A stretch of DNA of 64,000 nucleotides. It comes from Doryteuthis pealeii (Eukaryota > Mollusca > Cephalopoda > Myopsida > Loliginidae). Of the stretch, positions 55,006 through 64,000 are shown piece after piece. Numbering within the stretch: the first letter of the stretch is position 1; the number at the start of each line of letters is the position of its first letter. The notes under the pieces were generated by a model. The model did no database searches. It worked only from the letters and a program-made list of their open reading frames with translations, and had not been told where the DNA came from. The DNA lies in assembly GCA_023376005.1 (NCBI GenBank), contig CM042152.1, positions 89,248,187-89,312,186 on the forward strand, given 5' to 3'. The position numbers and the translations under genes are program-made.

Positions 55006-55244
55006 AAGATGTCATGACGCGTGACACAACTCGAAGAAATGCAAAAGATGAGAAAAAGTATTAATGGACTGATTTTTTAAGAGAAAGAAAGGGAACAAAG
55101 TGGGAATGATAACTAAATAAATAATTAAATGAAGCCAGGTATTTTGTAATTATTTAACACTATTTTAGCTAGAAACGGAGATATATTAAAGAATCCATGT
55201 TGATTATTAAGGGAGGGCAAAAGCAAAATTTAAATAAAAAAAGC

Positions 55245-55270
55245 AAATATATATATATATATATATATGT
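55245..55270. repeat. (TA)n microsatellite and following hammerhead-like core
   Basis: After the TA run, at 55,413-55,455, CTCTGATGAAGATTTTAACA, GATTGAAATATTGCAATATC repeats the CTGATGA-N-stem-GAAA-stem III-C layout. Confidence 0.6.
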
Positions 55271-55735
55271 TAAAATATACTTATTCTTTGAGAATTTTGG
55301 TTTAAAATTTGAAATATTTTTTTTTCTTTAAAGTTCAGTATGAGTTACTCCCATCACAAAACGGTCATCATTTTCATAAATTGTTTTCTTCTTTTTAACA
55401 CAACATAACATGCTCTGATGAAGATTTTAACAGATTGAAATATTGCAATATCATCATAATAAACAACTTTACTTAAACAATATCCGTGTGTTTTTCATAT
55501 TATCTTACTCTTATATATATGTGTGTGTGTATGAATTGGTTCCAACATTTTTTTTAACTCAGTTTAAAAGGTTCTGTGAGTGCAAAGAGTTTAAGAAACT
55601 CACACACTTATTAAAAAATATATATTGTAAATGATAAACATTAGATAATATTCCAAACATCAGATTCATAGTCAGTTTTCTAAGACTAATGCACTAACCA
55701 TTGCACAATAAGTAGGAAATTAGTATAAAAATGTA

Positions 55736-56188
55736 GGTAATTTTCACCTTTAGTTGTCAAAATTCCTAGCATAAAATTGTGCGTGTGCATTATCTGAAAT
55801 GAACTTAATTGTGATTAAGAACACATTTTATGATATTTTTGTGTTAAAGCATGCAGTTGTATTGTTTTTGAAAAGTTTCTAAGATTTGTTTATTTCGCAC
55901 GGACACTTTCAAAATGGCTACTGGCTTGTTTCAAAGTGAAAGTCAGTTGGCTAAATTCCTAGCATAAAATTATCTGAATTGAACTTAATTGTTATTAAGA
56001 ACACATTTTATGATATTTTTCTGTTTAAGCATACAGTTGTATTGTTTTCAAAAAAGTTTCTAAGATTTGTTTATTTTGCACGGAGACTTTCAAAATAGCT
56101 ACCAGCTTGGTTCAAAGTGAAAGTCAAGGGAGGTTACTCTAATTGCCTTATTTGCTAGGAATTTTGACAACTGAAGATAAAAATTACT
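55736..56188. mobile_element. TIR transposon with 8-bp duplication and internal tandem
   Basis: Ends GGTAATTTTCACCTTTAGTT and GACAACTGAAGATAAAAATT+ACT form a 35-bp inverted repeat with three mismatches. AAAATGTA flanks it at 55,728-55,735 and 56,189-56,196. Inside, a segment of about 185 bp beginning CCTAGCATAAAATTAT is present twice in tandem. No transposase. An 8-bp duplication suggests hAT-like mobilisation. Confidence 0.85.
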
Positions 56189-56334
56189 AAAATGTATATC
56201 TTATTTACATTAGCACCATGAAGAAATAGTTGATGATACCCATGGTTTCTTTTTTTGATCTCTCACTAATAGAAAGCTAATTAAATAGATATTTAACATA
56301 ATTATGTACACATCGAATGTCTTATGACGTGTTT

Positions 56335-57220
56335 GAAAAAGTGGAAAAGTAAAAAGAGAAAACAACAAAGAGAAAAAGAAGAAGGAAAAAAACAAAGAAT
56401 AAAATTTGAAAAAAAATGATGCAAAAAAAAGGAAGAAGAAAAATAAATTAAGGAAGAAGAAGCAAAGGAAAAAGATAGAGAAAAGAATGAAAAAGAATTT
56501 CTCTGAATTTTTGAGATGAGGCTTGATAATTTGTATTATTTGTATTATTCAGACTATTGTCCTCATCTTTATTGTTATCTGTACAAGAAGACTGAGTCTG
56601 ACAAGAAATACCTGAAGAAGGCCGGAGGGCACATCGGCCGAAACATTGTACAGATAACCATAAAGATGAGGGTAATAGTCTGAATAATATGAATAATAAA
56701 AACGAAGAAGAGGTTTGCTTGTTAGCCATCATTTTACTGCAACTGTGGATAAAATAATGAAAGAAGGAAAAGGTGACTGAAAATGAGGAAAAGAAAAAGA
56801 AATATTTTGCTAAAGAGATTTTATATAAATTGCAAATGAAAAAAGGAAGAAAAGAAAAAAATTCAATTAAGAGAAAAAAGATGCAAAAATGAAAAAAAAA
56901 ATTTTTAAAAAGGGAAAGATAAAAGTTTAAAAAAGTAAAAGAAATTCAAAGAAAAATTTGAATGAGAACAGAAAGAGATTTTATTTAAGCTGCAAATGAA
57001 AAAAGAAAAAGAAAAAAAAAAGAAAAAAAAGTAAAATTCAATTAAGAGAAAAAGATGAAAAAAATGAAAAAAAGAAAAAGATTTTTTCTTTGAATTTCTT
57101 TTACTTTTTTAAGCAAAAGTAAAAGAAATTCAAAGAATTTTTTTAAGCAAAGGAAGAAGAAGTGTGAAAGAAATTTTAAAAGAATAAGTGAAAGAAAAAA
57201 AAGATTTATAGAATTAGAAA
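56335..57220 (+). repeat. Polypurine (A/G) tract with an embedded foldback
   Basis: AAGAAAAAGAAG-type sequence dominates for nearly 900 bp. A segment (GCAAATGAAAAAAG...AAATTCAATTAAGAGAAAAA) occurs twice, at about 56,835 and 56,990, showing duplication within it. The foldback at 56,500-56,700 interrupts it. Confidence 0.8.
56500..56702. repeat. Foldback with hammerhead-like core (GGCCGGAGGGCAC family)
   Basis: The arms ATTATTCAGACTATTGTCCT...GTACA and its reverse complement bracket ACCTGAAGAAGGCCGGAGGG, CACATCGGCCGAAACATTGT. The core is CTGAAGA, an extra A, stem GGCC/GGCC, GAAA, ACATTGT. Related copies are at 20.0, 24.6 and 61.6 kb. Confidence 0.75.
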
Positions 57221-57479
57221 TGGTTGGTTTGAGAGAGTTTTCAACACATCGTCTGCACTAAGAAAACAATTTTGAATCTTCTTTATGCCATAAATTGAAA
57301 TAATTGAAAGAGTAGTTTTTTAGCAGTTGTGAAAAAAATAATAATTAGCAATTTAAAGAGAGTTTTAGAGTAAACAAGATTCTAAAATATTTCAATTAAC
57401 AAATCCCTTTTCTCTAAAGGATTATACAATGAACTTCATTTTTTATCAAATTGAAGAAAAATGAAAGCTTTACTAAATA

Positions 57480-57710
57480 TAAAAAGAAATTTGACACATA
57501 ATAGCCTCATTCTGACAATAATTCTGGTATTAATTCCTGACCAATAACAATCCCTTTCTTTGTTTTTTTCAGGACATTTATAAAATCATTAGAAATGGAT
57601 TTATATTATGTACATTACCTATCAGTACGCCTGTCTTAACTCCTGAACACTGATAATTCCTATCTTTCTCATTTTTAATTCATTTCTATTGTAAAATCAT
57701 TAGCTATATA
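57480..57710. repeat. Degenerate ~150-bp repeat, left part
   Basis: TCATTCTGACAATAATTCTG, GTATTAATTCCTGACC and TTCATTTCTATTGTAAAATC recur in variant form at 58,800-59,060, with other insertions between. Confidence 0.55.
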
Positions 57711-57711
57711 T

Positions 57712-57940
57712 ATATATGTGGATCACGACTTGTCTTTCAAAAATATAACGCTGAACAAATACAGTTACACAACAAAAAAGATTTTCATCTCCTGTTATCT
57801 ATAAAAACATCCATCAATTTCTTCACCCCAAGATACATCCTGATGAAGGTTTAAAGAAACCAAAATGTTTAAACATCGATAAATAAATTCATCCTATTTT
57901 TGGAACACTTGTTTTTTCAAAATTTTCTTTATATTGTCGG
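57712..57940 (+). repeat. Hammerhead-like TA-bounded repeat (pair with 54.8 kb)
   Basis: GATCACGACTTGTCTTTCAA to CACTTGTTTTTTCAAAATTT is the reverse complement of 54,790-55,003. The core here reads CTGATGA, A, GGTTTAAAGAAACC, AAAA, so G12 is mutated. Confidence 0.75.
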
Positions 57941-58112
57941 TGCCCTAGGGTTGAGCACTCTGGGGGGATCTTGCTTCAAGCGTTCTTCTAAGGAATACTT
58001 TTGATTACACGTAAAGCTTTAAAATCCTCTTCCCATTCTGTAAGTGAAGACAGCCACTTCGGATTTCAATTAGCTTACAAAATGTCTAGCCACACTATAA
58101 GTCGAAACAATG

Positions 58113-58116
<4 letters not shown>

Positions 58117-58153
<37 letters not shown>
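58117..58153. repeat. (TA)n microsatellite
   Basis: TA run into which the mariner element appears inserted. Confidence 0.95.
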
Positions 58154-58156
<3 letters not shown>

Positions 58157-58299
58157 GGTGTCAAAAAGTAATGCCATTTTTTTTTTTTTATGTGAAGTTT
58201 TTAAAAAATAAAACTAAGGCCTATATTGAGACTCTAATGAGTCTCAGAGCAAGAATCCGATGAGTAATACTAAACTTGCCAATTGACAATGTTCTCCTT

Positions 58300-58500
58300 C
58301 TGCATCACACTGCTCGAACACACACAAGCATCAGACAAGGAGAAAATTACCTCATTTGGGTGGACAACTTTACTGCATCCTCCATACATTAGCACCTTCA
58401 GACTATCATCTCTTTGGCCCCATGAAAGAGGGTTTGAGAGGCAAACATTATTCCAGTGATGAATAAGTAAAGAAGTGTCTCAAAGAACAGTAAACAGAAT
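58300..58500 (+). pseudogene. mariner transposase C-terminal remnant
   Basis: Across one frameshift the plus strand reads KITSFGWTTLLHPPY, then LAPSDYHLFGPMKEGLRGKH and YSSDE. The 'LAPSDYHLF' block with its catalytic-region aspartate is a hallmark of mariner transposases (third acidic residue of the DDD triad). A stop follows the YSSDE block (GATGAATAAG). The N-terminal two thirds are deleted, so the element cannot move itself. Confidence 0.85.
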
Positions 58501-58675
58501 TTTACAGGGTAGGGATACATACACTGATTCAAAGGTGGAACATATTGAGAGAAATGGTGAAATCTGTAGTGAAGAGTGGCTCAAAGAACAGTCAACAGAA
58601 TTTTACGGGGCAGGGATATATGCTCTCATTTCAAGGTAGAACATTGAGAGAAGTGGTGATTATGTGGAGAAGTAG
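58440..58675 (+). repeat. ~90-bp tandem duplication inside the mariner relic
   Basis: CTCAAAGAACAGTAAACAGA to GAGAGAAATGGTGA occurs again from CTCAAAGAACAGTCAACAGA at about 58,571, with the same order of CAGGGATA and AAGGT-GAACAT. Confidence 0.8.
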
Positions 58676-58799
58676 GGATGTGATCCACAGAGGACCTTAT
58701 TCATTTTGATGTATGATCCATGTTCCTGTATAGGTAATTATACCTGTTCTAAATAAAATGGCATTACTTTTTTACTCACCCTTGTATATATTTATATAA

Positions 58800-59060
58800 G
58801 CCCTATTCTGTGAGTAATGTTTGCATGACCACTTACAATTCCTTTCTTCCTGATTTTCAATGCATTTCAGTAGTAAAATCATTAGGAATGCTTTTACATT
58901 ATACATAATCTGTAAGTAATGTTAGAATGATTTGCTGACCACTGATAAGCATTTTCTTCCTGAATGTTCGTTAACCTTTCAATAGTGCATTTCTATTGCA
59001 ATAACATAGTAAATTATATATCCTTATTCTGTCATTAATTCTAGCATTAATCCTTGACTT
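58800..59060. repeat. Degenerate ~150-bp repeat, right part
   Basis: CATTTCAGTAGTAAAATCAT, TGTAAGTAATGTTAGAATGA and CATTTCTATTGCAATAACAT are variants of the unit seen at 57.5-57.7 kb. Confidence 0.55.
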
Positions 59061-60560
59061 CTTTTAATTTGTTTATTTTTTATTTCTATGTTGATTTAAA
59101 GGTCAAATTATAGGTTAAATATTACAACTATTGTTGTTCTACAATGTAAGCCTAACTGCTTGCATTGTGTATTATTTAAAACTCTTGTTATCTGTTAAAA
59201 TATACCATGTAAGAAAGACATTTTTGTTCCGTTTTTAGATTTAAATCATTTAAGATATTTATCACCTGATTTAAACGAGTCATCCAGTAAATTGGAAAGG
59301 ATATATTTGGTACTGTGTCTTCATTTGGATATCAATTCAGCAGTTTATTTTGTTTTAGAAAATCCTATTATGCACAATTACATAATCTATAGGAATTTGA
59401 TCCCTCATTTCATTCATGCATTCTCTTGTTGAGGGGGGTGTCAGGTTGAGTCTTCAGTTGTTACTCCCTCACTGAGGGGAAAGTTCCTTCAGTCACAATA
59501 GACTGAGACAAGAGCTCATTTCTACGAGGCTCACACGTTGGTACCAAAACCGTAAAGAGGGTTCTTCACCCAACCCGACAAGGGACGTTACCTTTTCTAC
59601 TTCCTGTCCCTGAAGGCACAGGAGAGTTCTAGTCCCTACATATATTTAGACAACATAGTGCTATTCATACAGCATCTATTTTCCAAGAAGAATTTGTGAT
59701 TATTTTTTTCCAAAAGTCCTTGTTTTACTCCAGTATAAATCCTGTCTAGTTGTTGTCCATTTTTTACAGTGCACTTGATATATCAGATTTTCACTGAGGC
59801 ATTTTCCTTGTAAAGGACATTCATTTGTGTGACTGCAATTACAGATATTCTCCATTATTTAACCATTTATTTATCATTTTTTGTAATTTGGTTGGACAAT
59901 ATTTTTGTGCATTATCCATACAGCTGTAACTGATCTTTACAATATTTTTGTTGAATGTTTTGTAAACTTTTCTGTTTTGGGATTTAAAAAAAAAATCAAA
60001 TTCAATAACTTTTTAAAAATACTTTTGTCATTATTACAGCTTTCTTAAAAGGAAGATTAAACCAGATCATATTTTTGTCTCTGTTTCTCCTTCTATGAAA
60101 TTGATTATTAGTTTTTATTGAAAAAAAAAAGGTTCATATTTTTATATTCACTTTCTTTTAAAGGTGTTTCATATGGTGCTTTTTACTTTTGTTTATTCAA
60201 AGATTATGTTATTAACTGAGTTCACTGACAATCTGTGCCAATATTAGGACTTGTTTAAAAACAGCGGAGGGATAATTCAATGAAGATTTATATAAACTGG
60301 GAAATTATTTGGCTTTCTAGTCTTCATTTTCAGGATTGAACGTAGCATCTGAAAAATGAACTATTTTCATTTCAATCTTAAATTCCTCGTCCGTAAATGA
60401 TTTTATTATCTTCTTCCTTGTCTCATCTATTTTCTATGATTAGCTTCCTTCAAATCTTTGTATAAGTCAATTTGGTTATTACTGGGTATTTTGCCCATTT
60501 TTGAGAGTAAATAAATTATCACCAATTCACTGCTTCTTTATGGAATGAAATTGACTTTCT
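59060..60560. other. AT-rich sequence with a short GC-richer block
   Basis: No gene is supported. 59,430-59,640 is richer in G+C (GAGGGGGGTGTCAGGTTGAG, ACCCAACCCGACAAGGGACG) and may be an LTR piece. The rest is unassigned. Confidence 0.45.
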
Positions 60561-60583
60561 TCAATATATATATATATATATAT

Positions 60584-60711
60584 TGGTTCAATGATTGCAT
60601 AGGCATGAAACTGACAGTCACCAAGCATCACTGACTCTGTGTCTAAGTTATACATATATATGCTCTAACACTAATACTAGGCACTATTTATTTATAAACA
60701 TAGCAATCTAT

Positions 60712-60757
<46 letters not shown>
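60584..60757. repeat. Dispersed TA-bounded repeat and (CA)n(TA)n tract
   Basis: Matches 53,847-53,980 (GAAACTGACAGTCACCAAGC, CACTATTTATTTATAAACAT) and ends in a CA/TA microsatellite at 60,713-60,757. Confidence 0.65.
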
Positions 60758-60758
<1 letters not shown>

Positions 60759-61439
60759 AATCATATGAATAAAAACAGGTATTTTCATTTTATTTTTGTT
60801 GCATTTAAAACATGATGACTTAAAAAAAATGTAAGATGTCAGCCCTTCAAAATCATAGAATAATAAAAGATATTTCAAATAAGTTCATAATTATTAGGAT
60901 TTTTAAAATTCATTAACTGATAATAATTACCAAAATAATATATTTTGTTTTTATAGAAATTATGAAATTTGAGTTGAAATATTAAAGGAAAACACCATGC
61001 ATTGATCCAAGAGTTTAAAGTAAAATTCAATATTGACGTCATTGAATAGACAGCCATCTTTTTTTCAAATAAAATTTTCTTTGATTTATTGATTATTAAC
61101 CAACTGTAGACAGGGATGAAAAGAGAAACTAGATTTGTCAAGTTAGCAGAAGAGAGATTTGGGGTTAGTCTATACAGAAAGGGAATCTGGCTGGAGATTA
61201 ATTATGTACCAATGGGTGTTTTATTCAAATTGTAATTATATTTGATTATAAAATCTATTAACATTATGTTTAGATAAAATTCATATATTTTCATTTTATA
61301 TTGCCTCAATTCAAAAAATAACAATTATCAAAATTAAAAATATGATTTTACATAAAAAAAATTAAAACAGTTCTAAGTAACAGTTATCTCTGGACTGCAG
61401 GTTCAATCCTGGCCAGGGGCAGCAGTAACATGGAATAAT

Positions 61440-61615
61440 AATTAACACAGCTTAATGCCTCTACCCCAGCTATGGTTAGTGGAACGAGAACAAGATACCC
61501 CTCGTGGACTGAATAAAGGGTTAGGTTCAAAGTTACTCGATGGCTCCCGATTGCAACATGAAGGTTCCTGAGTTTAAAGAGAAGGCATATCGGCCGAAAT
61601 GTTGTACAATTCTCC
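61440..61615 (+). repeat. Fragment of the AAGGTTCC / GGCCGAAAT repeat
   Basis: GACTGAATAAAGGGTTAGGT, AACATGAAGGTTCCTGAG and ATATCGGCCGAAATGTTGTA follow the order at 19.9 and 24.5 kb. The CTGAAGAAGGCC half of the core has been lost. It adjoins a LINE tail. Confidence 0.6.
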
Positions 61616-61806
61616 TGTAGAAACCAACACATGGACATCCTAACATGGGCCACCCACTAAGGACCTACATTGACCAACCACTCGAGGATGTTGGATACTA
61701 CGCAGAGGACCTCCCTGGGACAATGAATGATAGGGAAGGTTGGCGAGAGACTGTCATGGATATCCATGCTAATTGTGCGACATGATGATGATGATGATGA
61801 TGATGA
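61615..61806 (+). pseudogene. LINE ORF2 C-terminal relic
   Basis: RNQHMDILTWATH is followed, after frame changes, by YIDQPLEDVGYYAEDLPGTM and NDREGWRETVMDIHANCAT with a stop, then (ATG)n. The 'LPGTM.DREGWRE.V' tail and ATG repeat match the relic at 63.2 kb and the split one at 20.5-20.9 kb. 5'-truncated. Confidence 0.75.
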
Positions 61807-61989
61807 TGGTTATAAGTATTTGAATAAATAGACAATTTACTTCTCTGCTTGGTTTTGAGAGTTAAAACAATAACATCATACAGAAAGAACCAAATTTCAG
61901 TGTAATAAACATAATAAATGTGCTGATTTAACTAACATAACATGGAATTTCAAACAACACTGTATTAATACATTTATAAATAAAAGAAA

Positions 61990-62438
61990 ATTCTCTTGTA
62001 GGCATATTTTATTGAAAATAACCAACAAAATACACTTGTAATAATTGTTGTTGCAAACTTTTTCAGTCCACTTAACTGACCGGTTCAAATCAAAAAGTCC
62101 ACAACTGAGTCCTGGAATGTATTAACTGAGTAACCTTGGAATGTTTTGTAACTTATCGTACTTACAATGACCCTTCTTTATCTCTGCTATTCTCTGTTGA
62201 ATTATAGGAGCGATGATTTTACGTCTGACCTCCAAGAAATGCTGGTTCAAAGAGAGAAAGATTTCTTATCTTCAATTTTCGGAGCCGAAAATTGCCTGCC
62301 TGTGATTGGTTGGATTGAAAAGAGGCACATTGACCAAGGGAGACAACCCACCTACCTATATATATATATATATATATAATGTGTATTTCGGCAGAAGATT
62401 CTCTTGTAGGCATATTTTATTGAAAATAACCAACAAAA
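61990..62438. repeat. 41-bp direct repeats flanking a 367-bp segment
   Basis: ATTCTCTTGTAGGCATATTT through AACCAACAAAA is identical at 61,990-62,030 and 62,398-62,438. Between them lie the possible exon and a TA tract. The repeat could be an unusually long target duplication or the remnant of a local duplication. Confidence 0.85.
62208..62358 (+). CDS. Possible exon or captured gene fragment (weak)
   Basis: A pyrimidine-rich stretch ending TTGAATTATAG gives an acceptor-like site at 62,207. The frame then reads SDDFTSDLQEMLVQREKDFL, SSIFGAENCLPVIGW and IEKRHIDQGRQP, a balanced composition unlike the simple-repeat frames nearby. No clear donor is seen before the TA tract, and no family is recognised. 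The region lies between direct repeats, so it may be a transposed fragment. Confidence 0.25.
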
Positions 62439-62887
62439 ATTGCAAAAAACCTATAAATATTATAAGCAATGCTTATAAAGAATAGACATCCTACACTTAA
62501 CAAAATCTTTTTTAGCTTCAGAGCGGGAGTACTAATTGCATCTGACACAAGTGCTAAGTCCTACGGCCTTGGTAGATTCACAGTCATGTGATCTTCAGCT
62601 ACTACAATGGTCTACACATTTCTACATAATGTCACCTGCATGTAATGAACATGTCCACTCAAAATATTCCTTGAGCACAGAATAAATCCTGCACTCTAGA
62701 ACACTGGACTACTCATATCCTCATCAATGACTAAAGATGGTCAAAATTACCTGTACTTCAACTACATTAACAGAAACTTTGGACAGTTTTTAAATTGCCT
62801 TCAACTACAGTTGAGACAAACATTCGACAACAAGAAATACTGAATAAAAGGCTAAACACCAAATCCTTATCTGTTATTTTCAATAAC

Positions 62888-62890
<3 letters not shown>

Positions 62891-62919
<29 letters not shown>

Positions 62920-62925
62920 TATAGT
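62891..62925. repeat. (TA)n microsatellite
   Basis: TA run with one interruption. Confidence 0.95.
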
Positions 62926-62958
62926 ATCCAATTGCCGCTTTAACTTTCTCATTGCAGA

Positions 62959-63215
<257 letters not shown>

Positions 63216-63221
63216 ACTTGA

Positions 63222-63322
63222 AGATGCACAGCGGACCTGCTAGGGTCAATGAATGATAGGGACGGTTGGCGAGAGATAGTCATAGATATATGTGCTGCAG
63301 GCATGATATGATGATGATGAAC
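63222..63322 (+). pseudogene. LINE ORF2 C-terminal relic (short)
   Basis: DLLGSMNDRDGWREIVIDIC then AAGMI and a stop, followed by ATGATGATGA. Homologous to 61,700-61,806; nothing upstream of the tail is preserved. Confidence 0.7.
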
Positions 63323-63329
63323 TTACAGG

Positions 63330-64000
63330 TACTATACTTACTTACATAAGAAAATTTTCAGCTTACCTATGTATCTGTGGGATTTTGTTGAACTTTCTAC
63401 AAAAATAATATAATATGAGAGAAATTCACTGATATGCAATCAGGAGGCTAGTGGTCTTGCTAATGAGATTGGGAACATAGATGTGATGATCGGATACATC
63501 GATCCATTTATGGTTGCCTGGTGATCCAGTGATGATGGTTTATCATAGAAATGATCCCGTTGACCTTGTACTGACACTAAACGTTTTTACTTTTTAACCA
63601 AGATATATAACAAAGTAATTATGTCATCATTTTATAACATGATGCGACGGTTGCAGCTGTAATAAAATGTGATGTAAGTGATAAAAATTGAAAAAAGAGA
63701 AAGGAAGCGTTGTATCTGAATGAATGTCAGCTAAAAGAGTGTCGATTACCCATTGCGTATTCCTATCCTGCTAATTATGGATTTGACTGTTTTCTAAGTG
63801 GAGATAATAACCGATTCAATTTCATGATACATACCAATAAACAGAGTTTTATATCCGTTAGCATCAGTACTAGTTTCCCTAGGCAAATTGATTACCAAGC
63901 ATTTAGACATTCAGGCTCAACTCTCAGCACTATGTATCCAAGACAGATATCTCTTTTCCTATAAAATATCCGTGCTGACCACAAAACTGTATAAATACAG
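63330..64000. other. Sequence without a supported gene
   Basis: A plus-strand frame from about 63,710 to 63,964 has normal amino-acid mix (SYPANYGFDCFLSGDNNRFN, then FRHSGSTLSTMYPRQISLFL) and ends at a stop, but no domain, promoter or splice signal supports it. The rest is unassigned. Confidence 0.4.

Larger units (their letters stand above)
58153..58784 (+). mobile_element. Relic mariner-like transposon
   Basis: TGAGGGTGTCAAAAAGTAAT and, inverted at the right end, CAAGGGTGAGTAAAAAAGTA share GTAATGCCATTTT, with TA on both sides (58,151-58,152; 58,785-58,786). About 632 bp remain of a typical 1.3 kb element. The right part keeps transposase C-terminal sequence (see pseudogene). It also contains a tandem duplication of about 90 bp. 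Confidence 0.85.

Overview
The window looks like non-coding, repeat-packed DNA from an animal nuclear genome. It is A+T-rich, carries many (TA)n, (CA)n, (GA)n and (ATT)n microsatellites, has no long open reading frames and no ribosome-binding sites or operons. Protein traces are almost all decayed transposable elements: LINE reverse-transcriptase C-termini, a mariner transposase tail and Penelope-like N-termini. Repeat style suggests an invertebrate, probably a lophotrochozoan such as a mollusc, but no host gene here fixes the taxon; that is inference.

Layout. 0-3 kb: SINEs, then a nest of Penelope-like fragments at 1.9-2.6 kb. 3.5-10.8 kb: a foldback element, three non-autonomous Helitrons, a LINE tail with zinc fingers, a tRNA-SINE, a hammerhead-like motif, and a tRNA-SINE split by a GC-rich retroposon. 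12-19 kb: two MITEs with telomere-like repeats in their loops, a hammerhead-bearing repeat, a Helitron with a triple GC-rich insertion, and LTR sequences. 19-32 kb: foldback repeats, a LINE split by a SINE, a GC-rich island, a third MITE, a second hammerhead-like motif and more SINEs. 33-35 kb: tandem LINE C-terminal copies broken by a solo LTR. 35.8-36.5 kb: a long ATT/TTG tract. 37-44 kb: two different LINE tails, two LTR sequences, another hammerhead repeat, a Helitron and a 36-bp minisatellite. 45-50 kb: an intact-looking SINE, microsatellites, a LINE tail and a foldback. 51-55 kb: a short retroposon with a 16-bp target duplication, another Helitron end and a dense run of (TA)n-bounded foldbacks. 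55.7-58.8 kb: a TIR transposon with an 8-bp duplication, a polypurine region and a relic mariner. The last 5 kb hold a directly repeated segment around a possible exon, LINE tails, a 100-bp TA tract and a palindrome cluster.

Two themes stand out. First, short motifs matching the hammerhead ribozyme catalytic core (CTGATGA, stem II, GAAA, short stem III) recur across the window, five of them close to the canonical layout and many more with one extra nucleotide. They sit in foldback or (TA)n-bounded repeats, and one overlaps the start codon of a Penelope-like reading frame. Second, many insertions still show exact boundaries: target duplications of 4 bp (solo LTRs), 7-8 bp (TIR elements), 13-21 bp (SINE-like retroposons) and 2 bp TA (mariner type), so the order of nested insertions can be read. 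No complete host gene, functional tRNA, rRNA or CRISPR array is supported; two weak exon candidates are listed with low confidence.
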